Part shown: positions 15,972 to 23,907 of the stretch, one piece after another
Position numbering within the stretch: the first letter of the stretch is position 1
Layout of the letters: each line of letters begins with the position of its first letter
DNA from: Corynebacterium striatum ATCC 6940
GTDB taxonomy: Bacteria > Actinomycetota > Actinomycetes > Mycobacteriales > Mycobacteriaceae
Direction of reading: 5' to 3'
Assembly: GCF_000159135.1 (NCBI RefSeq)
Contig: NZ_GG667523.1
Span: 319,930-357,794 of the forward strand
Length of the DNA stretch: 37,865 nucleotides
Position numbers and translations under genes: made by a program
The notes under the pieces: model-generated
The model's input: only the letters and a program-made list of their open reading frames with translations
Databases searched by the model: none
Told to the model about the DNA's origin: nothing

Positions 15972-16970
15972 TCAATCAATCCGGCCTTTAATAAAAGAAG
16001 CAACGTCGGCAGCAGCTTGCTTGGCAAAGGGGCTAACGCCCGTGATGGTGGCTGAGCCCGGGCCGGTCCAGGTGCCGAATCCCACGAGGAAGAGCCCAGG
16101 GACGGTGGGCTGGCGGTCCACCAGGAGGCGGGAGATAGGGCGAAGTACGGGCCGGAAGCCGGTGGCCCAAATCAGGTGATCCGCGTTGATGTCGTCGAGG
16201 GAATTCGGCATCGGGGTGGCGCGCAGGAGCCCTTCATCACGCGCCTTGAGCACCGGCGGGACCATGACGATATCGCCCAAGTTCGTATCCGCGCCGGGGT
16301 CAGGCTCGCCACGATTGATGGCGTTGAGGCGCTCGCGGTTGCGCCGGAAGAGCACGCGTCCGTCGACGTCGTCAGGCATCCAGCGCGGCTCGCCCCTTGT
16401 TAGCCAGGTGGTGGAAATACCTTCAAGCAGCAGATCCGCCGCGATCTGTGCGCCGGAATTGGCCGCGCCCACCACTGCCACGCGGGAGCCGCTGAACTCC
16501 GCGACGCCGGGATAAATGGCCGAATGCCATTGCGTCCCCGCAAACTTACCGGGGTAGTACGGGATGAAGGGCGCGCGCCAGGTACCCGTGGCCGCCACCA
16601 CGGTGCGGGCCATCAAGCGTTCCGTGCTCGAGTAGACGTGGAAGAACTCGCCATCGTGCTCCACGGACTCAACCATGAAGGGGCGTCGCACCGGCAGCTC
16701 GTAGCGCTCTTCGTAGCGCGAGAGATAATCCACCACGTGGCTCGCCGGCGGGAAGCCTTCATAAAAAGGCATGGGCCAGCCCGGTAGGTTGGAGGCGCTC
16801 GTGGTGCTAAATAAAGTCAGCGAGGGCCAGGTGTGCAGCCACGCACCACCAGGGCGCGATTCCGCATCCAAGATGGCGAAGTTCAAGCCCTTTCTGCGCA
16901 GGTAATAGCCCGTAGCCAGCCCTGCTTGGCCGCCGCCTAAAACGAGGCAATCATAAACCTGCGCGGACAC
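15972..16970 (-). CDS. NAD(P)/FAD-dependent flavin monooxygenase (ArsO/YUCCA-like)
   Basis: A 332-residue single-component flavoprotein monooxygenase or oxidoreductase. The FAD-binding GGGQAGLATGYYLRRKG is at residues 12-28, a second Rossmann loop VVGAANSGAQIAADLL near 165-180 binds NADPH, and the terminal LVGFGTWTGPGSATITGVSPFAKQAAADV segment is as in ArsO-like and Czc-O-like proteins. The start is a GTG that directly abuts the TAA of the response regulator gene, so it is probably translated from the two-component mRNA. The substrate is unknown. The link to an envelope-stress-like two-component system is unusual. Confidence 0.8.
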   Translation of the reverse strand: MSAQVYDCLVLGGGQAGLATGYYLRRKGLNFAILDAESRPGGAWLHTWPSLTLFSTTSASNLPGWPMPFYEGFPPASHVVDYLSRYEERYELPVRRPFMVESVEHDGEFFHVYSSTERLMARTVVAATGTWRAPFIPYYPGKFAGTQWHSAIYPGVAEFSGSRVAVVGAANSGAQIAADLLLEGISTTWLTRGEPRWMPDDVDGRVLFRRNRERLNAINRGEPDPGADTNLGDIVMVPPVLKARDEGLLRATPMPNSLDDINADHLIWATGFRPVLRPISRLLVDRQPTVPGLFLVGFGTWTGPGSATITGVSPFAKQAAADVASFIKGRID

Positions 16971-17588
16971 TTAAATGAGCTTCCTTTCCCGGGCCACGGT
17001 GACAGCCGCTGTGCGGGTATCCACGCCCAGCTTCTGGTAGATGTGAATCAAGTGCGTCTTCACTGTAGCTTCCGAGATGAACAGGCGCTGGGCAAGCTCC
17101 TTATTCGATTTGCCCGTGGCCAGGGCTTCTAGGATCTCCAGCTCGCGGCTGGAAAGCGCCACCTCGGGGCGGGTGATGCGCTCGGCCAAAAGCGCTGCCA
17201 CCTCGGGTGCCAGGGTGCGTTTGCCGGCGGCCGTGGCGAGGACGGCGTCGTGAAGCGCCTGCTCCGGCGCATCCTTTAGGAGATAGCCCAGGGCGCCCGC
17301 CTCCACGGCGGAAACGATGTCGGATTGGGTGTCATAGGTGGTGAGGATGAGCACCGGCGGGCCGCCAGCTTGGGCGAGCTGAGAAGTGGCCGCAATGCCA
17401 TCGGTGCCGGGCATCTGGATATCGCAAATGACCACGTCCACATGAGGAGCATCGGGAGCTGCAAGTTTGGCGACGTCCGCCCCATCCGCACCTTCTAGCA
17501 CCACATCGATGTCGGGGAAAGCGTTCAAAATGGCCCGCAGGCCGGCGCGCACCACGGGATGATCATCGATGAGCATGACGTTAAGCAT
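16971..17588 (-). CDS. LuxR/NarL-type response regulator
   Basis: 205 residues. The receiver domain has the acidic pair D8/D9 and phosphoacceptor D56 (VVICDIQMPG), the switch Thr in LILTTYD and the Lys in GYLLKDAP. The C-terminal LuxR-type helix-turn-helix reads LSSRELEILEALATGKSNKELAQRLFISEATVKTHLIHIYQKLGVDTRTAA. It overlaps the histidine kinase gene by eight bases and abuts the monooxygenase gene. Nested inverted repeats in the divergent promoter region (18782-18809) are its likely binding site. Confidence 0.93.
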   Translation of the reverse strand: MLNVMLIDDHPVVRAGLRAILNAFPDIDVVLEGADGADVAKLAAPDAPHVDVVICDIQMPGTDGIAATSQLAQAGGPPVLILTTYDTQSDIVSAVEAGALGYLLKDAPEQALHDAVLATAAGKRTLAPEVAALLAERITRPEVALSSRELEILEALATGKSNKELAQRLFISEATVKTHLIHIYQKLGVDTRTAAVTVARERKLI

Positions 17589-18744
17589 CCTGGTCCTCTA
17601 CTTTTTGCGGTATACGGATAGCAAGGGCGGTTCCCTCGCCTGGGGAAGATTCCACCGTGAGCGTACCGCCGTGGCCTTCCACGCGCTGGCGTAGGCCCCG
17701 TAGCCCGAAGCCACCTTGCGAAGGTGAAGTAGGGTCCATGCCTTCTCCGTCGTCGACGATGTCGAGCGTGGTCTCGCCTTTAAAACAGCCTAAAGTGACC
17801 ACTGCGCGCCGGGCACCAGAATGCTTGAGCATGTTGTTGAGCCCTTCCTGTGCGGCGCGCAGCAGGTCCTGGCGGTGGGCCTCGGGAACGGTGCTTTCGC
17901 CGGAAACAACCAGCTCGATGTCGGTGTCCTTCCCCAGCGCAGCGGCCTGGGCGGCAGCTGAATCCACCACCTGCTGGAGGGCCTCCTCCAGCGATGGGGC
18001 AGGGGCGGCTAGCTCGCTGACGAAGCGGCGGGCCTCGCTTAAGTTCTCGCTGGCCACCTTTTCAATCAGCGCCAGTGTCTCTGGGGAAGGATCTTTTTGA
18101 GCCGCGCGCGAGAGCAGAACGATGGAGGAAAGGCCTTGGGCCACGGTGTCGTGGATCTCCCGGGAGAGCCGTTCGCGCTCTTCCAGGCGTCCTGCTTGGT
18201 GCTCGCTCGCGGCAAGTTCGGCCTGGGTGGCGCGCAGCTGGCGGGCTACCGCCGCATGGTGCGCTGCCTCAGCCTGCACCATGCGCCCGGCATGGAAGGC
18301 GCCGATGGCAAAGGCCGTGCCGATGAAGGGGCCGATGGCCGCCGCGATGGTCCATTCCGCCGGATGCTGCCAGGCGGGCAGGAAGGCCGCCAGTGCCCAT
18401 AACAATCCGCTGCAGGCGATGCCCGGCCAGCGGGGAAGCGAGCTTAGAAAAGCAAAGACCAGCGGGAATTCTAGCCACATGAAGTCCTGGGCATGCACCA
18501 TGAGCCCGCACCACAGCACGCACAGCCCTACCAGCCACAGGGCGCGGGGGAGTACGCGCCGCAGTGCGTAGACCACGGCCAATGCGACTGCCAGACCAAG
18601 GGCGCGGGCGTCGAGTCGCTCATCGAGCCCGGCGCGCAGCAGACCGAATAACAACAAAAACGCGAACATCACGTGTAGCCCGGCGCGCCAGGGTCTAAGG
18701 CGCTTATGGAAGGTCAGCGGGGAGCGCTGTTTCACGTCATTCAC
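17581..18744 (-). CDS. HisKA_3-type sensor histidine kinase
   Basis: A 387-residue NarX/LiaS-class kinase. Five to six membrane helices occupy residues ~22-155 with no large external sensor domain, followed by a coiled linker rich in Ala/Gln. H198 in ERERLSREIHDTVAQGLSS is the phosphorylated His; the ATPase domain has QEGLNNMLKHSGA (N box), DDGEGMDP (G1) and GGFGLRGLRQRV (G2). The membrane-buried sensor type often responds to envelope stress. The ATG is preceded by AAAAGG. It is divergent from an ABC permease, a common layout for kinases that sense or control peptide/antibiotic transporters; the ligand is unknown. Confidence 0.92.
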   Translation of the reverse strand: MNDVKQRSPLTFHKRLRPWRAGLHVMFAFLLLFGLLRAGLDERLDARALGLAVALAVVYALRRVLPRALWLVGLCVLWCGLMVHAQDFMWLEFPLVFAFLSSLPRWPGIACSGLLWALAAFLPAWQHPAEWTIAAAIGPFIGTAFAIGAFHAGRMVQAEAAHHAAVARQLRATQAELAASEHQAGRLEERERLSREIHDTVAQGLSSIVLLSRAAQKDPSPETLALIEKVASENLSEARRFVSELAAPAPSLEEALQQVVDSAAAQAAALGKDTDIELVVSGESTVPEAHRQDLLRAAQEGLNNMLKHSGARRAVVTLGCFKGETTLDIVDDGEGMDPTSPSQGGFGLRGLRQRVEGHGGTLTVESSPGEGTALAIRIPQKVEDQDA

Positions 18745-18781
18745 AGCCTTTTACCCTAACTCTCGGGCGGGACATGGGGAA

Positions 18782-18809
18782 TCAACCAGTTGGTTGACTC
18801 GAAGTTCAA
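18782..18809. promoter_or_regulatory. nested inverted repeats between kinase and ABC permease genes
   Basis: TCAACCA (18782-18788) and TGGTTGA (18791-18797) form a 7-bp-arm palindrome. Its right arm is reused in a second one: TTGA (18794-18797) with TCAA (18806-18809), extended by flanking G and C to GTTGA-N8-TCAAC. The block lies in the 100-bp space between divergent genes, 38 bp ahead of the kinase start and 36 bp ahead of the permease start. It is the best candidate for response-regulator binding. Confidence 0.5.
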
Positions 18810-18844
18810 CTAGCGGCCCGATTACTAATCCGCGCGCGGTAGCG

Positions 18845-19852
18845 ATGCTTGAAACTATGTTTCTTGCACTTAGAGAATTGCGCGCAGCCCGCGGGCGCTT
18901 TGCGCTGATTGGGACCGTGGTCGCGCTCATTACCTTGCTTTTGGTCATGCTCTCTGGGCTAACGGAGGGCCTGAGCAAACAAAACACCTCGGCTTTGGAG
19001 GCCTTGGGGCATGAGTATGAGCAGGCGAGCTTTAGCACGCAGAAGCCAACTTTTACGGAGTCAGAGATTTACGCGGACGACGTGGTGCCTGGCAGCGCGC
19101 CTTTGGGTACAGCGCAGACCAAGGTGGAGGGCTTCGGCGGTGTGGCTGTGCTGGGCCTGCCGGCGGGCGAGCCTATTCCGGGTACCAAGCAGCAGGTGCC
19201 GGCCACGGGAGTGGTGGCATCGCAAGCGATCACGCAGGGAAATTCCGTGGTGATTGGGGATGAGGCCTATGCCGTTCGCGGCACCGTGCCGGATCTGTAC
19301 TATTCCCACTCACCGGTGCTGTGGGTTTCCACGCAGACTTGGGCGCAGTTGAGCCACGCGCCTTCCGACGTCGTGGGTACCGCCCTGCTGCACGCGAACA
19401 GCGTTACCACCGGGCTTCCCACGTCCGTCAGCATGCGCGAGGCCTTAAGCGGCCTGCCCTCCTACAACTCGGAGCGCGGCTCGCTTTTGACCATGCAGGG
19501 CTTCCTGTATGCAATCTCGGCGCTCGTGATGGTGGCTTTCTTGAGCATCTGGACCATGCAGCGCACCCGCGATCTTTCGATTCTGCGTGCGCTGGGGGCG
19601 CGGACGCGCTACCTGCTTGGCGACGCCCTGGCACAATCCGCACTCATCCTCGCCCTCGGAGTTGGTGTGGGTGCCGCAGTGGGCTGGGGCCTGGGCGCGC
19701 TCGCGCAATCGACGGTGCCTTTTGTGCTCTCGGCGCGCACGATTGCTGCCCCGGCCGCCGGCATGTGGTTACTCGGCATGCTGGGCGCGGTGCTAGCTAC
19801 CCGCCGAATCAGCAAAATCAACCCTTTGGATGCGTTGGGAGGACAAGGCTAA
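18845..19852 (+). CDS. FtsX/MacB-type ABC transporter permease
   Basis: A 335-residue permease with one N-terminal membrane helix (about 15-40), a periplasm-side extracytoplasmic domain of roughly 190 residues and three C-terminal helices; the FtsX-type cytoplasmic motif TRDLSILRALGARTRYLLGDAL precedes the second of these. The usual start is taken as ATG 18845 (MLETMFLALRELRAARGRFALI). The open frame extends 17 codons upstream into the regulatory palindrome, which makes a longer start unlikely; ATG 18857 is also possible. No Shine-Dalgarno is seen. Its TAA overlaps the ATPase ATG by one base. Members expel lipids, peptides or antibiotics; the substrate is unknown. Confidence 0.85.
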   Translation: MLETMFLALRELRAARGRFALIGTVVALITLLLVMLSGLTEGLSKQNTSALEALGHEYEQASFSTQKPTFTESEIYADDVVPGSAPLGTAQTKVEGFGGVAVLGLPAGEPIPGTKQQVPATGVVASQAITQGNSVVIGDEAYAVRGTVPDLYYSHSPVLWVSTQTWAQLSHAPSDVVGTALLHANSVTTGLPTSVSMREALSGLPSYNSERGSLLTMQGFLYAISALVMVAFLSIWTMQRTRDLSILRALGARTRYLLGDALAQSALILALGVGVGAAVGWGLGALAQSTVPFVLSARTIAAPAAGMWLLGMLGAVLATRRISKINPLDALGGQG

Positions 19853-20466
19853 TGCTAGAGATTGAAAACGTGACGGTTACCTTCCCCGATGGCCGCGATC
19901 GCGTGGTGGCGCTGGATGACGTCAGCCTGGCCATCAAGCCGGGCCAGCTCATGGCCGTCGTCGGCGAATCCGGCTCCGGCAAGTCCACCTTGCTCTCCGT
20001 GGCCGCAGGGCTAATCGAGCCCGATAGCGGCCGGGTGCGGGTAAGCGGTGAGCGCGGCATCATCTTCCAACAATCCAACTTGGTCAGCTCGCTCAATGCC
20101 CTGGATCAGCTGCTCATTGTGGACCATATGGAAGGCCGAAAACCTCGCCGTGAAAAGGCGCGGGAGCTGCTTGAGTATGTAGGCCTGCCTGGGATGGAGG
20201 CTCGCCGCATCACTCAGCTTTCTGGCGGTCAGCGCCAGCGCATCAATATCGCGCGCGCCTTGATGGCTGACCCCGAGGTGCTGCTTGCGGATGAGCCGAC
20301 AGCGGCGCTGGATTCTTCGCTCTCGCGCGACGTCGGCAAGCTGCTGCGTGACATCACCGATGAACAACAGACCGCAACGATGTTTGTGACCCATGACCGC
20401 AGCCTGCTGGAGTTTGCGGACAATGTGGTCACCGTCAAGGACGGAAAGTTGGCGGCCGGTACCTAA
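19852..20466 (+). CDS. MacB/LolD-type ABC transporter ATPase
   Basis: A 204-residue ATPase that pairs with the FtsX-type permease. Walker A GESGSGKST (about 41-49), Q-loop IFQQSNLV, signature LSGGQRQR, Walker B VLLADEPTAALD and the H-loop MFVTHDRS are all intact. The stretch between Walker A and Q-loop is shorter than in typical LolD proteins. The ATG overlaps the permease stop (TAATG) and has GGGAGGA upstream. A longer frame beginning inside the permease gene is a shadow. Confidence 0.93.
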   Translation: MLEIENVTVTFPDGRDRVVALDDVSLAIKPGQLMAVVGESGSGKSTLLSVAAGLIEPDSGRVRVSGERGIIFQQSNLVSSLNALDQLLIVDHMEGRKPRREKARELLEYVGLPGMEARRITQLSGGQRQRINIARALMADPEVLLADEPTAALDSSLSRDVGKLLRDITDEQQTATMFVTHDRSLLEFADNVVTVKDGKLAAGT

Positions 20467-20520
20467 AGCCCTGCAAGCGGGTGCAAACGGGGTACTACCA
20501 AGGAGATCTTCTACCGGCAG

Positions 20521-20742
20521 ATGACTGGTTGGGTGATGCTGGTGCTCGGTGCGGCATGGACCATCATCAACCTGCTGGGGCCGTGGCCGTGGTACATCCT
20601 CGCCGAGATCGGCGCCGTGGCAGGTGCCTGGGCTGCGATGACGTGGCCGTGGGAGACCCGTAGGCTGCGCCGCGGCACGGTGGCTGTCGGTGCCAAGGGG
20701 CTACTGCGCTGCTCCGTGCGCGCCGTAGCAAATAGGCTTTAG
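20521..20742 (+). CDS. small two-helix membrane protein, uncertain
   Basis: 73 codons with two hydrophobic segments (WVMLVLGAAWTIINLLGPWPW and YILAEIGAVAGAWAAMTW) and a basic C-terminus rich in Arg. An AAGGAG lies 15 bases before the ATG, too far for a standard ribosome-binding site; the in-frame codons in between (KEIFYRQ) also read protein-like but have no start. The gene lies 54 bp after the ATPase gene, possibly in the same transcript, and its end overlaps the convergent nnr stop by four bases. I do not recognise a family. Confidence 0.45.
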   Translation: MTGWVMLVLGAAWTIINLLGPWPWYILAEIGAVAGAWAAMTWPWETRRLRRGTVAVGAKGLLRCSVRAVANRL

Positions 20743-22355
20743 CGAGCCATACGCAAAAGCTTGGCGACGGCCCGCGGGATCGCCGCGGCAATCTGCGAGG
20801 CGGAGCAGATGGCATAGCCCTCCGGCGTTTGCGCCGCGATGGCTGCCGCATGGGCATGGATGGCGCCGGCGTGGAGGACTTCTGTGATGATCTCGGTGAG
20901 CGTCGTGCGGCCTACCTGTGCTTTGTCCTCAAGATGTATCTGTGCGAGGACTGCGCCGAGGATGCCGGCCAGTACGTCTCCGGAACCAGGCGTTGCGGAA
21001 TAAGAGTGACCGGCGTTGAAGGCATAGATGGGCTGGCCGGGTGCAGTAACCAGGGTATTTCTTCCCTTGAGCAGCACGATGCAGCCCAGCGCTGTGGCGA
21101 GCTCCTGCAGTGGCGCTGCTTTGCCTGATGACAGGTCGAGGTCCTTGTTGAAGGTCGCCTCGTAAAGCTCGGTGAACTCGCCCAGGTGAGGAGTGAGAAC
21201 CGTGACGGGCAGGCTTCCCAGGCGGGCGCGCAACTCGGGGTGACGGGCAAGGAGTCGCAGCGCATCGGCATCGATGACGGCCGAGATGAACCCATCGAGC
21301 ACCTCCGCGAGCTCCGCTTGGGCCGCAGCGTCAGTGCCGCGTCCTGGGCCCACGACGATGGCCTGGGCGTGACCCGCTGAGCCAAGATCTGGGTGAACCA
21401 CGAGTTCCGGCAGGAGCGAGGTGATGGAGCGGTCTCCGATAAAGCGCACCATGGCCGGGCTGGTGCGCACTGCCGCGGTGGCTGCCAAGATGCCAGCGCC
21501 GGGATAGGTGTCGCTGCCTGCGGCAATAGTGACCACGCCGCCGGAATATTTATCGGAGGAAATCCCTGGGGTGGGGTCAACGATTGGTCCGGTACAGCCA
21601 ACCGGGCGCGGGTGCGTTGCGATGCCATGGGCGGTCTCGATGTTGCCGGGGCGCCACGCATATGCGAACTCCAGGGTGGGCTCGTTGGCGATGTGCCCGG
21701 CCGGTTGCGCGAGCGATTCGAGCATCGCGCTAAACGATGTCGCGCCGGGCAGCGTTAAATCCGCCAGCACCACCTGGCCGCACTCCGCGGCGAGTACGTG
21801 GCCCATGCGCGCCCAACCGAAAGTTATGGTGACGTCAGCATGCACTGCGCCTTTGCAGGCGGCGATGCCAGTCTCTGCGTTGATGCCAGTGGGCATGTCG
21901 ACCCCGAGCACCGGAATGCCTGTTGCCTGCTCGTAGACCTCTAGCGCTTGGCCGCTGAGCCCGCGCCCGGAACCGAGGCCGGCCACGGCGTCGATAAGCA
22001 AGCTCATGTCAGCTGGCAGGGAAGTGTTGGGATTAGGAGTGGACCCACTTTTTAGAACTTCGCCGCCGGCTTTCTCGAACGCAGCACGAGCGGCAGCGTG
22101 ACAGGTCTCGGGTACGAGTGCTGTGACGGCGTGCCCCTGTTGGGCGAGAAGAGCGCCGGCGAAAAGGCCGTCGCCGCCGTTGCCACCGCTGCCTGCCAGA
22201 ATCATCACGTGGCCGGGGTGGGCGGCGAGCATTACCGCGGCGGCATCGGCCACCGCGTGGGCGGCCAATTGCATGAGCTGGTCTGGATAGCTCTGCTGGG
22301 CGAGCAGGCGCTCCTCGGCAGCGCGGACGGCGTCGACGGAAAAGGCATATCGCAT
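20739..22355 (-). CDS. nnr: bifunctional NAD(P)H-hydrate epimerase / ADP-dependent NAD(P)H-hydrate dehydratase
   Basis: Repairs hydrated NAD(P)H: the N-terminal epimerase interconverts R and S forms and the C-terminal kinase-like dehydratase restores NAD(P)H using ADP. 538 residues from the ATG at 22353-22355. The YjeF_N domain (about 1-215) has AGSGGNGGDGLFAGALL and GVDMPTGINAETG; the carbohydrate-kinase-like domain (about 235-530) has PHLGEFTELY, VLLKGRNTLV and the ADP-site motif ATPGSGDVLAGILGAVLAQ. A longer upstream frame overlaps the glycosylase gene and is rejected. It lies 22 bp after the DNA glycosylase gene and is likely cotranscribed with it. Confidence 0.9.
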   Translation of the reverse strand: MRYAFSVDAVRAAEERLLAQQSYPDQLMQLAAHAVADAAAVMLAAHPGHVMILAGSGGNGGDGLFAGALLAQQGHAVTALVPETCHAAARAAFEKAGGEVLKSGSTPNPNTSLPADMSLLIDAVAGLGSGRGLSGQALEVYEQATGIPVLGVDMPTGINAETGIAACKGAVHADVTITFGWARMGHVLAAECGQVVLADLTLPGATSFSAMLESLAQPAGHIANEPTLEFAYAWRPGNIETAHGIATHPRPVGCTGPIVDPTPGISSDKYSGGVVTIAAGSDTYPGAGILAATAAVRTSPAMVRFIGDRSITSLLPELVVHPDLGSAGHAQAIVVGPGRGTDAAAQAELAEVLDGFISAVIDADALRLLARHPELRARLGSLPVTVLTPHLGEFTELYEATFNKDLDLSSGKAAPLQELATALGCIVLLKGRNTLVTAPGQPIYAFNAGHSYSATPGSGDVLAGILGAVLAQIHLEDKAQVGRTTLTEIITEVLHAGAIHAHAAAIAAQTPEGYAICSASQIAAAIPRAVAKLLRMAR

Positions 22356-22377
22356 GCCGCCCAAAATACCCCCTTGC

Positions 22378-23196
22378 TTAGGCTGGAGCGTTCTGGCAGG
22401 TAGGGCACCAGAACAGGTTCCTGCCTTCGAGCTTCTTTTCTGCGATGAGCTCGCCGCAGATATAGCAAGGCATGCCGGCGCGGCGGTAGACATAAACCTC
22501 GCCGCCATGGTCATCCTTGCGTGGCGCGCGGCCCATGGCCTCTGGTGTGTGCTCCGGGCGGACCGTGTCGATGCGGGCGGTGGGCACGCCAGCGCGCATG
22601 AGTTCTACCAGGTCCTCCCAGATGACATCGAATTCGTGGCGGTCTAATTCATTGCCGGCAATAAAAGGCGAGATGTTCTGGCGGAATAAAACCTCGGCGC
22701 GGTAGATGTTGCCGACTCCGGCAAAGAGATGCTGATCCATCAGCAAGGAGCCGATGCTGCGGCTCGACCTGTGCACTCGCGGCCAAAGGTTAGCCGGTGA
22801 TGCGTCCTCGCGGATGGGGTCGTGGCCAATCTTGGCGAGCGCGACGTCATACTCGGCATCCGTGATGAGCCGGCACCACTGTGGCCCGCGGAGGTTGGCA
22901 GCTAGGTCATCGCTTTCGATGCGCAGGCGAATCTGGCCCCAGACAACATCCAAAGGCTCAAAGCGCAAGCTGCCGATCAGCCCGAGGTGGATATAGATGA
23001 TGTGCTCTGGCGCATCGGCGGAAAAGTGCAAAAAGAGATGTTTGCCGCGCGCTTCGGCGAAATCGAGCTGCGTCCCATCGAGCACGGCTGCTTCCGCCGC
23101 AAAGCGGCCCTGCGGACTCGTGACGCGCAGCGGCCCACCCCGGAATTCACGGTCGAGGCGCTGTGCAAGGTGATGAATGATGTGGCCTTCGGGCAT
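22378..23196 (-). CDS. Fpg/Nei-family DNA glycosylase (Nei1-like)
   Basis: Excises oxidised bases and nicks the abasic site in base-excision repair. 272 residues from the ATG at 23194-23196, chosen because the processed N-terminus PEGHIIHHLA supplies the catalytic Pro and Glu; the longer frame would bury them. The SPQGRF and GKHLFLHF strands, the H2TH region QHLFAGVGNIYRAEVLF and the C-terminal zinc finger (CYIC...CPTC) are present. The PEGHxxHxLA start and SPQGRF are closest to the mycobacterial Nei1 branch as I recall it. Confidence 0.87.
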   Translation of the reverse strand: MPEGHIIHHLAQRLDREFRGGPLRVTSPQGRFAAEAAVLDGTQLDFAEARGKHLFLHFSADAPEHIIYIHLGLIGSLRFEPLDVVWGQIRLRIESDDLAANLRGPQWCRLITDAEYDVALAKIGHDPIREDASPANLWPRVHRSSRSIGSLLMDQHLFAGVGNIYRAEVLFRQNISPFIAGNELDRHEFDVIWEDLVELMRAGVPTARIDTVRPEHTPEAMGRAPRKDDHGGEVYVYRRAGMPCYICGELIAEKKLEGRNLFWCPTCQNAPA

Positions 23197-23591
23197 GGGG
23201 ATAAGTCTATTGCATGTGCTGCGAAGAAAGCTCAAGGATAAAACGGACATTTTTCCGTTTGGAGTGTGGGATTGAAGTGCGAAGACGAGGCTTAAGCGTT
23301 CATTTCCTGCTTTAAAGGTCTAGGTTAAATAGGTGAAAGTCAACATAATAAACATTTATCTATTTTGTTGTTTAGTCTATAGCGCGACCATATCTGATAA
23401 AGATTGGCCCAAATATATAGTGGTCCGTTTCACATTTATTTTTCTTCCGGGTTAATTGGACTAGAAAGTGCCAGCGCATGGCGTTAAATTTTTATAAAGC
23501 TAGAATTGGTTAGTGAAATTCTTTATCGGATTTTTGTCCGATTGGCTTTGCAAACGTTGATTTTGAAACCGCCGTTGATATGCTTCGCATG

Positions 23592-23770
23592 GATGTATCT
23601 ACTGGTGAGTGATAGATCCAACCGCTGCGCATGTAGGGGTGCGTGGCGGCTATTGCCAGGTGGGTGGGACTGCCTGGCTGTAGAGGGTGAGGGCTTGTTC
23701 CGCATCCTTAGAGAGACAGGTAACGCCTGGGCCCATCCTTTCCGGGGCCCAGGCGTTACTCGTATGTTTT
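23592..23770. ncRNA. candidate small RNA, strand uncertain
   Basis: Consecutive stem-loops: CCGCTGCGCA with TGCGTGGCGG (10 pairs, two G-T) at about 23622-23649; GCCAGG/CCTGGC at about 23655-23678; and the hairpin at 23720-23759. Rightward, TTGATT and TATGCT 16 bp apart, upstream of 23590, could start a transcript ending at the last hairpin. Leftward, the two inner loops become C-rich (CAGTCCCACCCA and CCCCTACA), reminiscent of the actinobacterial 6C RNA, but the known 6C gene is in another gene neighbourhood. Confidence 0.3.
23720..23759 (+). terminator. strong terminator-like hairpin with no gene before it
   Basis: GTAACGCCTGGGCCC (23720-23734) and GGGCCCAGGCGTTAC (23745-23759) pair perfectly over 15 bp around a 10-nt loop. 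The rightward tail TCGTATGTTTT is modestly T-rich. It lies 148 bp ahead of the DUF1846 gene, with no coding sequence ending at it on either strand. Confidence 0.6.
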
Positions 23771-23907
23771 AGGCGGCTTCGTCAGTGCGGTTTCTGGCGG
23801 TGTGGCGCCGTGGCAGGACGTATGAGTAAACCCAGTTCTTTCGAGTAAAATCCAATCCAAAAGATCCAGCCCGGTTGCGGGGATTGTCTATGGCGGAAGG
23901 CCTTTAA

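Larger units (their letters stand above)
23197..23907. other. 711-bp AT-rich intergenic region with structured segments
   Basis: No convincing coding sequence is present. The stretch 23330-23580 is far more AT-rich than its surroundings. A small hairpin lies at 23241-23260 (AAACGGA/TCCGTTT). From about 23618 the composition turns GC-rich and three strong stem-loops follow to 23759. The region holds the promoters of the divergent glycosylase and DUF1846 genes, and possibly a separate small RNA. Confidence 0.6.

Noticed and set aside
20481..20663. 60-codon ORF in another frame over the small membrane gene
   Set aside because: Better placed relative to the AAGGAG region but Arg/Asp/Gly-rich without any protein-like pattern; the two-helix frame is more convincing.
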